A stretch of DNA of 37,094 bases from Streptomyces pinistramenti (lineage in GTDB: Bacteria; Actinomycetota; Actinomycetes; Streptomycetales; Streptomycetaceae), in contig NZ_JAJCXB010000064.1 in the NCBI RefSeq assembly GCF_020564935.1, positions 1-37,094 of the forward strand, written 5' to 3'. The position numbers and the translations under genes are program-made. Under the pieces are notes generated by a model. It was not told the origin of the DNA and did no database searches. It saw only the letters and a list, made by a program, of their open reading frames with translations. Positions 15,519 to 23,146 of this stretch are shown in pieces; positions within the stretch are counted from its first letter, which is position 1; every line of letters begins with the position of its first letter.

Positions 15519-16372
15519 CCACCCGCACTCCCGGGCCGGCCCCCGGCGACCGGGCCGTACTGCTGCTGCGCCTCGCCGGCCCCCTGCAGTCCTGGGGCAC
15601 ACGCAGCGCCTTCAACCGCCGCGAGACGAACCCGGAGCCCACCAAGTCCGGCGTGATCGGCCTGCTCGCCGCCGCCTCCGGCCTCGCCCGTGAGGAGCCG
15701 CTCGGTGAACTGACGTCGCTGCGGCTCGGCATCCGCGTCGACCAGCCAGGAACCCTGCTGCGCGACTACCACACCGTCAGCGACTACCGAGGCCGCCCGC
15801 TGCCCCAGTCCGGCGTCACCGCCAAGGGAATCCAGAAACCCACATCCCCGGTCAAACACACCCACGTGACGACCCGCTACTACCTCCAGGACGCCGTCTT
15901 CCTCGCCGCCGTAGCGGGCCCGCGCGACCTCCTGACCACCCTCGACGCGGCCGTCCGCGCCCCCGGATTCCCGCTCGCGCTGGGCCGCCGCTCCTGCCCG
16001 CCGACCCAGCCGGTCTCCCTCGGCCTGCGCGAAGGCGGCCTCGAAGAGGCACTGCGAGCGGAATCCTGGCAGGCGTCCGGGCGGGCCCGCGAGGAGTACG
16101 CGTCCGGCCTGGGCAGGGAACGCGGCGCCGGCCGCCCGCTGTACCCGGCCCGCGTCGACCGCTCGGCGACCCTGGAGGACCCGGACGGCGACGATCTCGT
16201 CCACGACGCACCGGTCTCCTTCGACCCGCACGCCCGCCGCTTCACCAGCAGGCGCGTACGGCACACCTGGCTGAACATCCCGACCGGCTTCACCGAACCG
16301 GACGCCGACGACCCCACCGGCGATCCGGAGGACGAGGCCGGCCACGACCCCTTCGCCCTGCTGGGCTGGTGA
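15515..16372 (+). CDS. cas5e: Cascade subunit Cas5e (CasD)
   Basis: Cas5e caps the 5' handle of the crRNA at the foot of Cascade, so it directly reads the 7-nt repeat tail that varies between arrays here. The product is 285 aa from ATG 15515, overlapping cas7e by 4 nt. The hallmark LLRLAGPLQSWGTRS (about 17-31) is followed by TNPEPTKSGVIGLLAAASG, the RVDQPGTLLRDYHTVS region, and TTRYYLQDAVFLAAV. FPLALGRRSCPPTQPV is the glycine/basic block conserved in the family. The C-terminus is acidic (DADDPTGDPEDEAGHD). The 3' end meets cas6e. Confidence 0.95.
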   Translation: MTTRTPGPAPGDRAVLLLRLAGPLQSWGTRSAFNRRETNPEPTKSGVIGLLAAASGLAREEPLGELTSLRLGIRVDQPGTLLRDYHTVSDYRGRPLPQSGVTAKGIQKPTSPVKHTHVTTRYYLQDAVFLAAVAGPRDLLTTLDAAVRAPGFPLALGRRSCPPTQPVSLGLREGGLEEALRAESWQASGRAREEYASGLGRERGAGRPLYPARVDRSATLEDPDGDDLVHDAPVSFDPHARRFTSRRVRHTWLNIPTGFTEPDADDPTGDPEDEAGHDPFALLGW

Positions 16373-16377
16373 ACTCC

Positions 16378-17187
16378 ATGACCTATCTGTCCCGTATCCG
16401 CATCAACCCTCTCCGCGCGGAAAGCCGGAAGCTGCTGTCCAACCCGCGTGCCCTGCACGGCGCCGTGCAGGGCGGTCTGCCGGGCCCCCAGGATGCCGAA
16501 CGCGTCCTGTGGCGGATGGACGCGGACGACCCCCACCGGCCGCACCTGTTCGTCCTCACCCGGTCCCGCCCCGACTGGACGCGCCTCGTCGAGCAGGCCG
16601 GCTGGCCCGACGCCGGGGGAGAGCACGCCGCGATCCGCGACTACACCCCTCTCCTGGGCCAGATCGCCGTCGGCCGCGAGTTCGCCTTCCGCCTGACGGC
16701 CAGCCCCGTCCAGAACACCCCGGCGCCACAGAAACCCACTCCGGCACAGGCCGCGCACATCGCCGCCGACACCGACGGCAAGCGCCGCGGCTTCCGGCTC
16801 GGCCACCGCACCGCCGCCGCCCAACTCGACTGGTTCCTCACCCGTACCGGTCGCTGGGGCTTCGACGTACCCGCCTCCCGTACCGATCCCGCCGCCCCGG
16901 GCCTCGTGCCATCCCCACCCGACAGCGATCACGTCGGGCAATCCGGCCGGGCCCTCCGCGATCCCAACCCCCGGCGCGAGGTCCGCATCACGTCCCGAAA
17001 CCGGCACTCCTTCAAAAAGAACGGCAACGGCCCCCACGTCGTCTTCCACACCGCCACCTTCGAAGGCCGCCTGCGCATCACCGACCCGTCGGCCTTCACC
17101 GCCCGCCTCCTCGACGGGATCGGCCCCTCCAAGGCGTACGGCTGCGGCCTGCTCACCCTCGCGCCCCTCGCAGGCCGGAAGGACTGA
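16378..17187 (+). CDS. cas6e: crRNA-processing endoribonuclease Cas6e (CasE)
   Basis: Cas6e cuts the pre-crRNA at the 3' base of each repeat hairpin and stays bound to that stem. The product is 269 aa from ATG 16378 (MTYLSRIRIN, the usual family start); GTG 16369, overlapping the cas5e stop as GTGA, would add three residues. H27 in ALHGAVQGG is placed like the catalytic His20 of E. coli Cas6e. The glycine-rich loop GIGPSKAYGCGLLTL (about 247-261) near the C-terminus is the Cas6 superfamily signature. In between are the two ferredoxin-like domains with a charged linker (about 175-205). Its substrate stem CCCCGC/GCGGGG is the same in all three arrays. Confidence 0.95.
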   Translation: MTYLSRIRINPLRAESRKLLSNPRALHGAVQGGLPGPQDAERVLWRMDADDPHRPHLFVLTRSRPDWTRLVEQAGWPDAGGEHAAIRDYTPLLGQIAVGREFAFRLTASPVQNTPAPQKPTPAQAAHIAADTDGKRRGFRLGHRTAAAQLDWFLTRTGRWGFDVPASRTDPAAPGLVPSPPDSDHVGQSGRALRDPNPRREVRITSRNRHSFKKNGNGPHVVFHTATFEGRLRITDPSAFTARLLDGIGPSKAYGCGLLTLAPLAGRKD

Positions 17188-17190
17188 ACC

Positions 17191-18285
17191 GTGGCCGACA
17201 TCTGGTGGAAAGCGGACCCGCACGATCTGCATCGGATCGTCGACCGCGTCTCCAGCGTCTACGTGGAGCGCAGCCACCTCGACCGCGAGGAGAACGCCGT
17301 CGTGGTCGTCAACAAGCGAGAGACCGTCCGCGTCCCCGCCGCCATGATCGCCGTCATGCTGCTGGGCCCCGGCACCCGCGTCACCCACGGCGCGATCCGC
17401 CTGCTCGCCGACTCCGGCACCGCCGTCTGCTGGGTGGGCGAGCAGGGCGTTCGGATGTACGCGGCCGGGCTCGGCCCCAGCCGGGGCGCCGGCCTGCTCC
17501 ACCGGCAGGCGTGGCTGGTCACCCGGCCCAAGGAACGGCTCGGCGTGGCCCGCGTCATGTACGGCATGCGCTTCCCCGGCGAGGACGTCTCACGGGCCAC
17601 CATGCAACAGCTCCGCGGCCGCGAGGGCACCCGCTTCCGCCGCCTCTACCAGGAGCACTCCCGCCGCACCGGCGTGCCGTGGAACGGGCGCGTCTACAAG
17701 TCCGGCGACCCGTTCGCCGCGGGCGACGACGTCAACCGCCTGTTCTCGGCCGCCAACGCCGCCCTCTACGGCATCTGCCACGCGGTCATCGTCGGACTCG
17801 GCGCCAGCCCCGGACTCGGCTTCGTGCACACCGGCTCCGCGCTCTCCTTCGTCCTCGACATCGCCGACCTCTACAAGGCCGAGCACACCCTCCCCCTCGC
17901 CTTCGACCTCACCGCCAAGGGCCTCACCGAGGAACGAGACGCCCGCATCGGCCTGCGCGACCGCATCACCGAGAAGAATCTCCTCACCCAAATCGTCACC
18001 GACGTCAAGAGGTTGCTGAACCCGCCCGGCACCGACTTCGACACCCCGGAGACCAGCGAACTCTGGGACGAGCGCCTCGGCACGGTCTCCGCAGGCGTCA
18101 ACTGGTCGACGCCGGACGGGGCACCGGTAACGCCGGACCACCCCACCCCTGGCACCACGCCCGAACAGCCGCCCCTCACCCCCAGCGGCATGGGCGAGCA
18201 GCACATCGCCATCATCGGCCCGGAACCGGACACTCCACTCCAGCCTCCCCATGAGCCCACCCGGCCCCCGGAGCAGCCCACATGA
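17191..18285 (+). CDS. cas1: CRISPR integrase Cas1 (type I-E)
   Basis: Cas1, with Cas2, captures prespacers and inserts them at the leader-repeat junction. The product is 364 aa from GTG 17191, three bases after the cas6e stop. Active-site residues are visible: E145 in RGREGTR, H213 in FVHTGSALSF, and D223/D226 in LDIADLYKAEH. The N-terminal beta domain precedes the all-helical catalytic domain. E. coli Cas1 is about 305 aa. The extra length here is a Pro/Thr/Gly-rich tail from about residue 307 (PDGAPVTPDHPTPG to the C-terminus), probably disordered. It overlaps cas2 as ATGA, so the pair is coupled. Confidence 0.97.
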   Translation: MADIWWKADPHDLHRIVDRVSSVYVERSHLDREENAVVVVNKRETVRVPAAMIAVMLLGPGTRVTHGAIRLLADSGTAVCWVGEQGVRMYAAGLGPSRGAGLLHRQAWLVTRPKERLGVARVMYGMRFPGEDVSRATMQQLRGREGTRFRRLYQEHSRRTGVPWNGRVYKSGDPFAAGDDVNRLFSAANAALYGICHAVIVGLGASPGLGFVHTGSALSFVLDIADLYKAEHTLPLAFDLTAKGLTEERDARIGLRDRITEKNLLTQIVTDVKRLLNPPGTDFDTPETSELWDERLGTVSAGVNWSTPDGAPVTPDHPTPGTTPEQPPLTPSGMGEQHIAIIGPEPDTPLQPPHEPTRPPEQPT

Positions 18286-18533
18286 CCGTCATCGTCCTGA
18301 TCGCCGCCCCCGACGGACTCCGCGGCCACCTCACCCGCTGGATGGTCGAAGTCCACGCCGGAGTCTTCGTAGGCAACCCCAACCGCCGCATCCGCGACCG
18401 CCTCTGGGAACTCCTCGCCACCCGCATCGGCGACGGCCAGGCCGTCCTGGCCGAACCCGCCTCCAACGAACAGGGCTGGGCCATCCGCACGGCGGGGCGC
18501 GAGCGTTGGCGGCCGGTCGACTTCGAGGGGTGA
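18282..18533 (+). CDS. cas2: CRISPR adaptation protein Cas2 (type I-E), short C-terminus
   Basis: Cas2 forms the central dimer of the Cas1-Cas2 integrase. The 83-aa product shows the I-E subtype pattern: MTVIVLIAAP, LRGHLTRWMVEVHAGVFVGN, RIRDRLWELL, and NEQGWAIRTAGR. It ends right after RWRPVDFEG. E. coli Cas2 (94 aa) continues past the matching PVDLDG with a strand and tail that contact Cas1, so this copy lacks about 10 residues or more. The sequence after the stop shows no in-frame remnant of that strand. It may be a natural short form or a partial loss of function. It is the last gene of the cas operon. Confidence 0.9.
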   Translation: MTVIVLIAAPDGLRGHLTRWMVEVHAGVFVGNPNRRIRDRLWELLATRIGDGQAVLAEPASNEQGWAIRTAGRERWRPVDFEG

Positions 18534-18985
18534 TTCTTTCGGCTCGGGAGAGGCGGTGAGGGCCGTGGGGGTGGGCCTGGTGATCCGTGCGTGATGTGCC
18601 GTGCGGCACAGGCTCCGCGGTCGCCCGATGATCGGAACCCGCCCCCGCCGGAAAGCAGACGTACCGCCGGTGACGGATGGCCGCTGAGCGCTGAAGTCCC
18701 GTCCTGTGCAACCGTGTTCACCGCATTCGGCTACGGGATCCGCTGCGCGTAGGGAGTGGACCGGCAGTCGTGCGTCTCGGTGACAGCTGCTCCGCACCTG
18801 ACTGCCGTGGACCGGCTCGGTTCGCCATGGCTGGGCCTACAGGGGCAGCCTCCACCTCGACCGGCGGGCCTTGCGCCGCCCTTGTGCCATTGGCCGGGTC
18901 CTTGCAACCCTCTGGTCTGCGCCGGGCATTCGGCCGATTTCGGGCTGTGGTCCGAGATCCGCGTCGGCAGCGGACTCGCCTTGGG
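18534..18985. other. Gap between cas2 and the trailer of array 3
   Basis: No supported gene. Short frames here have neither start signals nor continuity. An earlier decayed repeat might sit at about 18925 (one 61-nt period left of the first listed repeat), but only about half its bases match, so I do not count it. Rightward cas transcripts and leftward array 3 transcripts converge here, and no clear terminator hairpin is visible. Confidence 0.5.
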
Positions 18986-20101
18986 GCAAGCCCCCTGCGC
19001 TTGCGGGGCCGACGTCGGCATCCTCGTGCTCGTGACCCTGGCGGTCGGACCATCCCCGCACCGCGAGCCCGACGTTGGGGTCCGCGTGTGCTGCTCATCC
19101 GGCGTAGAACCACCCCCGAACCCGCGGGGCCCAACCTGCCCAGCCACGGGCGAAGATGACCATGGCGGAACCACCCCCGCATCTGTGGGGCCGACCTCTC
19201 GTGCCGGCCGATCCGGCGCCCGACGCCCGAACCACCCCCGCACCCGCGGGGCCGACAGCATCAGCTGCTGACGCGCGGTGTCCTCCCACGGAACACCCCC
19301 GCACCCGCGGGGCCGACTAACGTCAGAAACGAAAACGCCCCGACAACCGCGGAACACCCCCGCACCCGCGGGGCCGACGCAGGGTCTCCTGCACAGCCTC
19401 CATGTCCCCCAGGAACACCCCCGCACCCGCGGGGCCGACGGCTTCATCCGGTAGGCGCGGAACGGGCGCGGCGGAACACCCCCGCACCCGCGGGGCCGAC
19501 CACGCCCCCGCCTAGACGGCCCTGTGTGGCCCGGGAACACCCCCGCACCCGCGGGGCCGACAACAGTATCGGCAACATCTCCGGATCCGCGGAAGGAACA
19601 CCCCCGCACCCGCGGGGCCGACAGGACGCTCACCATCATCTTGGTGCCCGGGTCGGGAACACCCCCGCACCCGCGGGGCCGACGCCTTGAGCAGGGGCCA
19701 CTGCTGGATTCGACGGGGAACACCCCCGCACCCGCGGGGCCGACAGGATCGCGCAGCGGACAGTTGGAGGAACACCCCCGCACCCGCGGGGCCGACCCCC
19801 GGCAACCCACCAGGGCAGCCGGGGCTGTCGGAACACCCCCGCACCCGCGGGGCCGACTCCACCCCACCGCGAACCCGAGCGCGGCGGGCGGGAACACCCC
19901 CGCACCCGCGGGGCCGACTGACGGACGCGTGCCGGCAGGCCGCCGACTCCAGGAACACCCCCGCACCCGCGGGGCCGACAGTGCGGGTCCGTGTGTGCGT
20001 CCGTCGTAGGAGGGAACACCCCCGCACCCGCGGGGCCGACGTCGCGGAGGAGGGTTTCCGCAAGCTCCGCGGGGGAACACCCCCGCACCCGCGGGGCCGA
20101 C
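18986..20101 (-). CRISPR. CRISPR array 3, type I-E (19 repeats, 18 spacers)
   Basis: Repeats start at 18986, 19047, 19107, 19168, 19229, 19290, 19351, 19412, 19473, 19534, 19595, 19656, 19717, 19769, 19830, 19891, 19952, 20013 and 20074. On the minus strand the repeat is GTCGG, stem CCCCGC/GCGGGG with loop GGGT, and handle GTGTTCC. The first four (left) are degenerate, yet all flanking spacers are still 33 nt. The third to fifth carry the older handle GTGGTTC, with the fifth otherwise perfect; from the sixth on all are identical. One spacer (19745-19768) is only 24 nt; all others are 33. The leader is on the right, so transcription runs towards the cas operon's 3' end. Confidence 0.98.
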
Positions 20102-20156
20102 ACTTCCTGACCTGGGGATCTGTCTGCCCCCTACCTCGTTTTCATTCGGTTGCAGC
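20102..20156 (-). promoter_or_regulatory. Leader of CRISPR array 3
   Basis: On the minus strand the distal block reads CTGCAACCGAATGAAAACGA, a diverged version of the block beside arrays 1 and 2, with plus-strand TTGC again starting 49 nt from the repeat. The repeat-adjacent block is GGTCAGGAAGT. The next 220 bp up to alaA hold no gene I can support. Confidence 0.65.
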
Positions 20157-20377
20157 TCAGTCTCCCTCCGCTCACGGCGTTGCGGTCCGTATCCACGGAG
20201 CCTACGGAGAGCGAGATCGGACGGCCGCCCCGCGGTGTCGGAAGTCTGTACGTGTACGGGCCGGATGCGTCGCTTGGCCGCTCACCCGCACGGGAAGGTG
20301 ATGGCATTGCAGCTCGCCCCCGCAGTGGCCGGCGCTCGCATGGCCATGATCCGAACGCCCTGCCCTGTCCTCCCGCC

Positions 20378-21589
20378 TCAGAACTGCCCGTACCCGTCCA
20401 GGAACGACCCGATCCGTGTCACCGCGTCCGTCAGGTCGTCCTTGTTGGGGAGGGTGACCAGGCGGAAGTGGTCCGGGTCGGGCCAGTTGAAGCCGGTGCC
20501 GTGGACGATCATGATTTTTTCGGCGCGGAGGAGGTCGAGGACCATTTCGCGGTCGTCCTTGATCTTGTAGACCTTGGGGTCGAGGCGCGGGAAGGCGTAG
20601 AGGGCGCCCTTCGGTTTGACGCAGCTGACGCCGGGGATCTGGGTCAGCAGGTCGTAGGCGGTGTCGCGCTGTTCCAGCAGACGGCCGCCGGGGAGCACCA
20701 GGTCGTTGATCGACTGGCGGCCGCCGAGTGCGGTGGCGACGGCGTGCTGGGCCGGCATGTTGGCGCACAGGCGCATGTTGGCGAGGATCGTCAGGCCCTC
20801 GATGTAGGACGAGGCGTGTGCCTTGGGGCCGCAGACCGCCAGCCAGCCGCTGCGGTAGCCCGCCACCCGGTACGACTTGGACAGGCCGTTGAAGGTCAGT
20901 GTCAGCAGGTCGGGGGCGAGGGCGGCGAAGGGGGTGTGGGTGGCGCCGTCGTAGAGGATCTTGTCGTAGATCTCGTCGGCGCAGACGATGAGGTGGTGGC
21001 GGCGGGCGATCTCGGCGATGCCCTCCAGGAGCGCTTCGTCGTAGACCGCGCCCGTGGGGTTGTTGGGGTTGATGACGACGATGGCCTTGGTGCGGTCGGT
21101 GATCTTGCGCTCGATGTCGGCGAGGTCCGGCATCCAGTCCGCCTGCTCGTCGCAGCGGTAGTGGACGGCGGTGCCGCCGGAGAGCGAGACGGATGCCGTC
21201 CACAGCGGGTAGTCCGGGGCCGGTACCAGGACCTCGTCGCCGTCGTCGAGCAGCGCCTGCATCGACATCTGGATCAGTTCGGAGACGCCGTTGCCGAGGT
21301 AGATGTCGTCGACGGAGACCTCGACGCCCTTGGTCTGGTAGTGCTGCATCACCGCGCGGCGGGCGGAGAGCAGGCCCTTGGCGTCGCCGTAGCCGTGCGC
21401 GGTGCCGACCGAGCGGAGGATGTCCTCCAGGATCTCGGGCGGGCACTCGAAGCCGAACGCCGCGGGATTGCCGGTGTTGAGCTTGAGGATGCGGTGACCC
21501 GCCGCCTCAAGCCGCATGGCCTCCTCCAGCACGGGGCCACGGATCTCGTAGCAGACATTGGCGAGCTTGGTTGACTGGATCACCTGCAT
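20378..21589 (-). CDS. alaA: Pyridoxal-phosphate alanine/2-oxoglutarate-type aminotransferase (AlaA-like)
   Basis: This is a class I/II aminotransferase of 403 aa, nearly colinear with E. coli AlaA (405 aa), which makes alanine from pyruvate using glutamate. Diagnostic stretches are KLANVCYEIRGPV (8-20), LNTGNPAAFGFE, DYPLWTASVSLSGG, NPNNPTGAVY (174-183), DEIYDKILYD (205-214), the Schiff-base Lys K238 in FNGLSKSYRVAG, and the substrate-carboxylate Arg near the C-terminus. ATG 21589 (MQVIQSTKLAN) is chosen by homology with AGGGTGG upstream; the frame is open to 21640 but that part is unsupported. It stands alone between the array 3 leader and the XRE cassette. Confidence 0.93.
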   Translation of the reverse strand: MQVIQSTKLANVCYEIRGPVLEEAMRLEAAGHRILKLNTGNPAAFGFECPPEILEDILRSVGTAHGYGDAKGLLSARRAVMQHYQTKGVEVSVDDIYLGNGVSELIQMSMQALLDDGDEVLVPAPDYPLWTASVSLSGGTAVHYRCDEQADWMPDLADIERKITDRTKAIVVINPNNPTGAVYDEALLEGIAEIARRHHLIVCADEIYDKILYDGATHTPFAALAPDLLTLTFNGLSKSYRVAGYRSGWLAVCGPKAHASSYIEGLTILANMRLCANMPAQHAVATALGGRQSINDLVLPGGRLLEQRDTAYDLLTQIPGVSCVKPKGALYAFPRLDPKVYKIKDDREMVLDLLRAEKIMIVHGTGFNWPDPDHFRLVTLPNKDDLTDAVTRIGSFLDGYGQF

Positions 21590-21823
21590 GTCCGCCACCC
21601 TACGACCGGGCCAGCGCGAGCGCCCGGTGTTTTTGCCCACCTTGATCAGCTGGTGGTGTGCCTCTCGTCACGTGCTGTCACTGGTCGTGGGTACGGTGGT
21701 GAGTGGATTTCGTTGCGGCCCGGCGTCCATGGCAGTCGGCGGGTCCGGATCACGCCGACCGGGCCGAGGTCACGGACGCCATGGGCACCACGGGTACCAC
21801 GGGTGTCATGGACGCCGCGGGCC

Positions 21824-21955
21824 TCAGCGTCGTCCGCCTCCGCCGGACGACCACCTGTTGAGCTTCCTGACGCTCTCCGCCAACTCCTCGCGCCGGGCCT
21901 CTTCGGGGGCGTCGCCGTGCTTCTTCGGGGGCTGGTCCCGGTGGGGCTTCGTCAC
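21824..21955 (-). CDS. Tiny coupled ORF, 43 aa, highly charged
   Basis: GTG 21955 overlaps the stop of the 76-aa gene as GTGA, the arrangement used for translational coupling. The product is hydrophilic (KKHGDAPEEARREELAESV is one helical, charged stretch) and ends in a Gly/Arg tail. I recognise no family. The coupling and the codon bias support translation; length and composition leave doubt. Confidence 0.4.
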   Translation of the reverse strand: MTKPHRDQPPKKHGDAPEEARREELAESVRKLNRWSSGGGGRR

Positions 21956-22182
21956 TGTCCGGCGGCCTTGTGGAGTGCGGCGGCGAGCCTGCGGGCGGTG
22001 GCGGTGTTGCAGTTGCCGAGGGCGATGAGGGGGAGCGTGTAGCTGCCCGCGAAGGCCGGCAGGTCGATGCCGAGGGAGGGCAGGGAGATGCCGTTGGCGG
22101 CGAGCGCGGCGCGGAGTGCTTCGGCGCAGTCGTCCACGTCGTCGTGGTGGTGGGGGCGGGGGGTGTGCGTCCGGTCTGGCAT
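21952..22182 (-). CDS. Small protein associated with XRE/DUF397 loci, 76 aa
   Basis: This is a small acidic/His-rich protein. The N-terminus PRPHHHDDVDD is followed by a conserved-looking core: CAEALRAALAANGISLPSL, then PLIALGNCNTATARRLAAAL. From memory, similar small proteins of the form LIxLGxCNxxTAxxLAAAL often sit beside streptomycete XRE-DUF397 pairs, and this one is divergent from such a pair. No function is established. Start ATG 22182 is chosen because AGGAAG lies 8 nt upstream; the frame is open further up to 22305 without support. Confidence 0.75.
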   Translation of the reverse strand: MPDRTHTPRPHHHDDVDDCAEALRAALAANGISLPSLGIDLPAFAGSYTLPLIALGNCNTATARRLAAALHKAAGQ

Positions 22183-22291
22183 GGCGTCGACTTCCTGTGC
22201 GTATCGTGACCAACTGCTCACAGAGTGACGTGATGCGGCGTAGCGTGGAAGTGATTTCCCTTTCGGTGCGTACATCGTGGAGCGGTGAAAA

Positions 22292-23146
22292 ATGCCTGCA
22301 CGCAAGGAAGTTGACGGTTCAGTCAGTGTCCCGGCCTTTTACGGCTCCGAACTGCGTTGGAAGCGGGAGGAAGCGGGGCTGACCCTTCAGGCGACGGTGG
22401 AGGGGAGCTATTACGCGGTGAGCTATCTGAGCGAGATCGAGCGGGGGGCGCGGCGGATGCCCGGTGATCTGGCCGCGCATATCGACCGCGTGCTGAAGAC
22501 GGACGGGTTCTTCGAGCGCCGCTGTGAGGACGTGCGTAAGGCGCGGCGGGTCGGCCATGCCGATTACTTCGCGCGGATTCTGGAGGCGGAGAAGTACGCG
22601 AAGAGCGTCGAGGAGTGGTACCCCGGCCTCATTCCCGGCCTGTTGCATACGGCGGCGTATGCGAGGGTGATGGTGCGGGCGACGCACCCGTTGGCGCCCA
22701 ACGAAGAAGTGGAAGAGCGAGTCACCGCCCGACTGGCGCGAGCACGCCTCTTCGAGGATGACCACAAGACGCCGATGTACTGGGTGATCCTGCACGAGTC
22801 GGTGCTGCGCGAGCCCATGCTCCCGCCCGAGGACATGGCCGAACAGCTCGATCACATCGCAGCGTTGGCGCGGCGGCACCGGATCGCTCCTCAGATCCTT
22901 CCGTGGAACTGCGGGCCGCATCCCTTCATGCTGGGCGCGGCTACGCTCATGACCTTCCGCGACGCCCCGCCGCTGGTCTACACGGAGTCGCTGCACAGCG
23001 GTGACACCATCGACGATCCGGCGCTCGTGGAGGAGTACCGCAAGTCGTACGATCTGCTCAGGGCTGCCGCACTGTCACCGCAGGCGTCCCTGGCCATGAT
23101 CGAGGCAACGGCGGAGGACTATCGAAATGGCAAGAAAACAGATTGA
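22292..23146 (+). CDS. XRE-family HTH regulator with DUF5753-type C-terminal domain
   Basis: A 284-aa DNA-binding protein. The helix-turn-helix lies at about residues 16-70 (LRWKREEAGLTLQAT, then VSYLSEIERGARRMPGDL). The C-terminal domain has the hallmarks of the actinobacterial DUF5753 group: a central IPGLLHTAAYARVMVRA, then VTARLARARLF, and the block PQILPWNCGPHPFMLGAATLM. These regulators occur in many copies per Streptomyces genome (the WhiJ-like group) and usually pair with a DUF397 protein, as here, with a 20-bp overlap. They affect differentiation in characterised cases. GGAG lies 11 nt before the ATG. The cell role of this copy is unknown. Confidence 0.92.
   Translation: MPARKEVDGSVSVPAFYGSELRWKREEAGLTLQATVEGSYYAVSYLSEIERGARRMPGDLAAHIDRVLKTDGFFERRCEDVRKARRVGHADYFARILEAEKYAKSVEEWYPGLIPGLLHTAAYARVMVRATHPLAPNEEVEERVTARLARARLFEDDHKTPMYWVILHESVLREPMLPPEDMAEQLDHIAALARRHRIAPQILPWNCGPHPFMLGAATLMTFRDAPPLVYTESLHSGDTIDDPALVEEYRKSYDLLRAAALSPQASLAMIEATAEDYRNGKKTD

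Noticed and set aside
16509..18254. A 581-aa Arg/Pro-rich plus-strand frame overlapping cas6e and cas1
   Set aside because: Out of frame with two genes that carry clear catalytic motifs; the composition is typical of shifted-frame translation of GC-rich DNA.
18925..18952. A further decayed repeat one period left of array 3
   Set aside because: Only about 13 of 28 bases agree with the repeat, not above what GC-rich sequence gives by chance.
18731..20301. Long frames across array 3, including one of about 449 aa on the minus strand
   Set aside because: Same artefact: open only because the repeat lacks stops in these frames.
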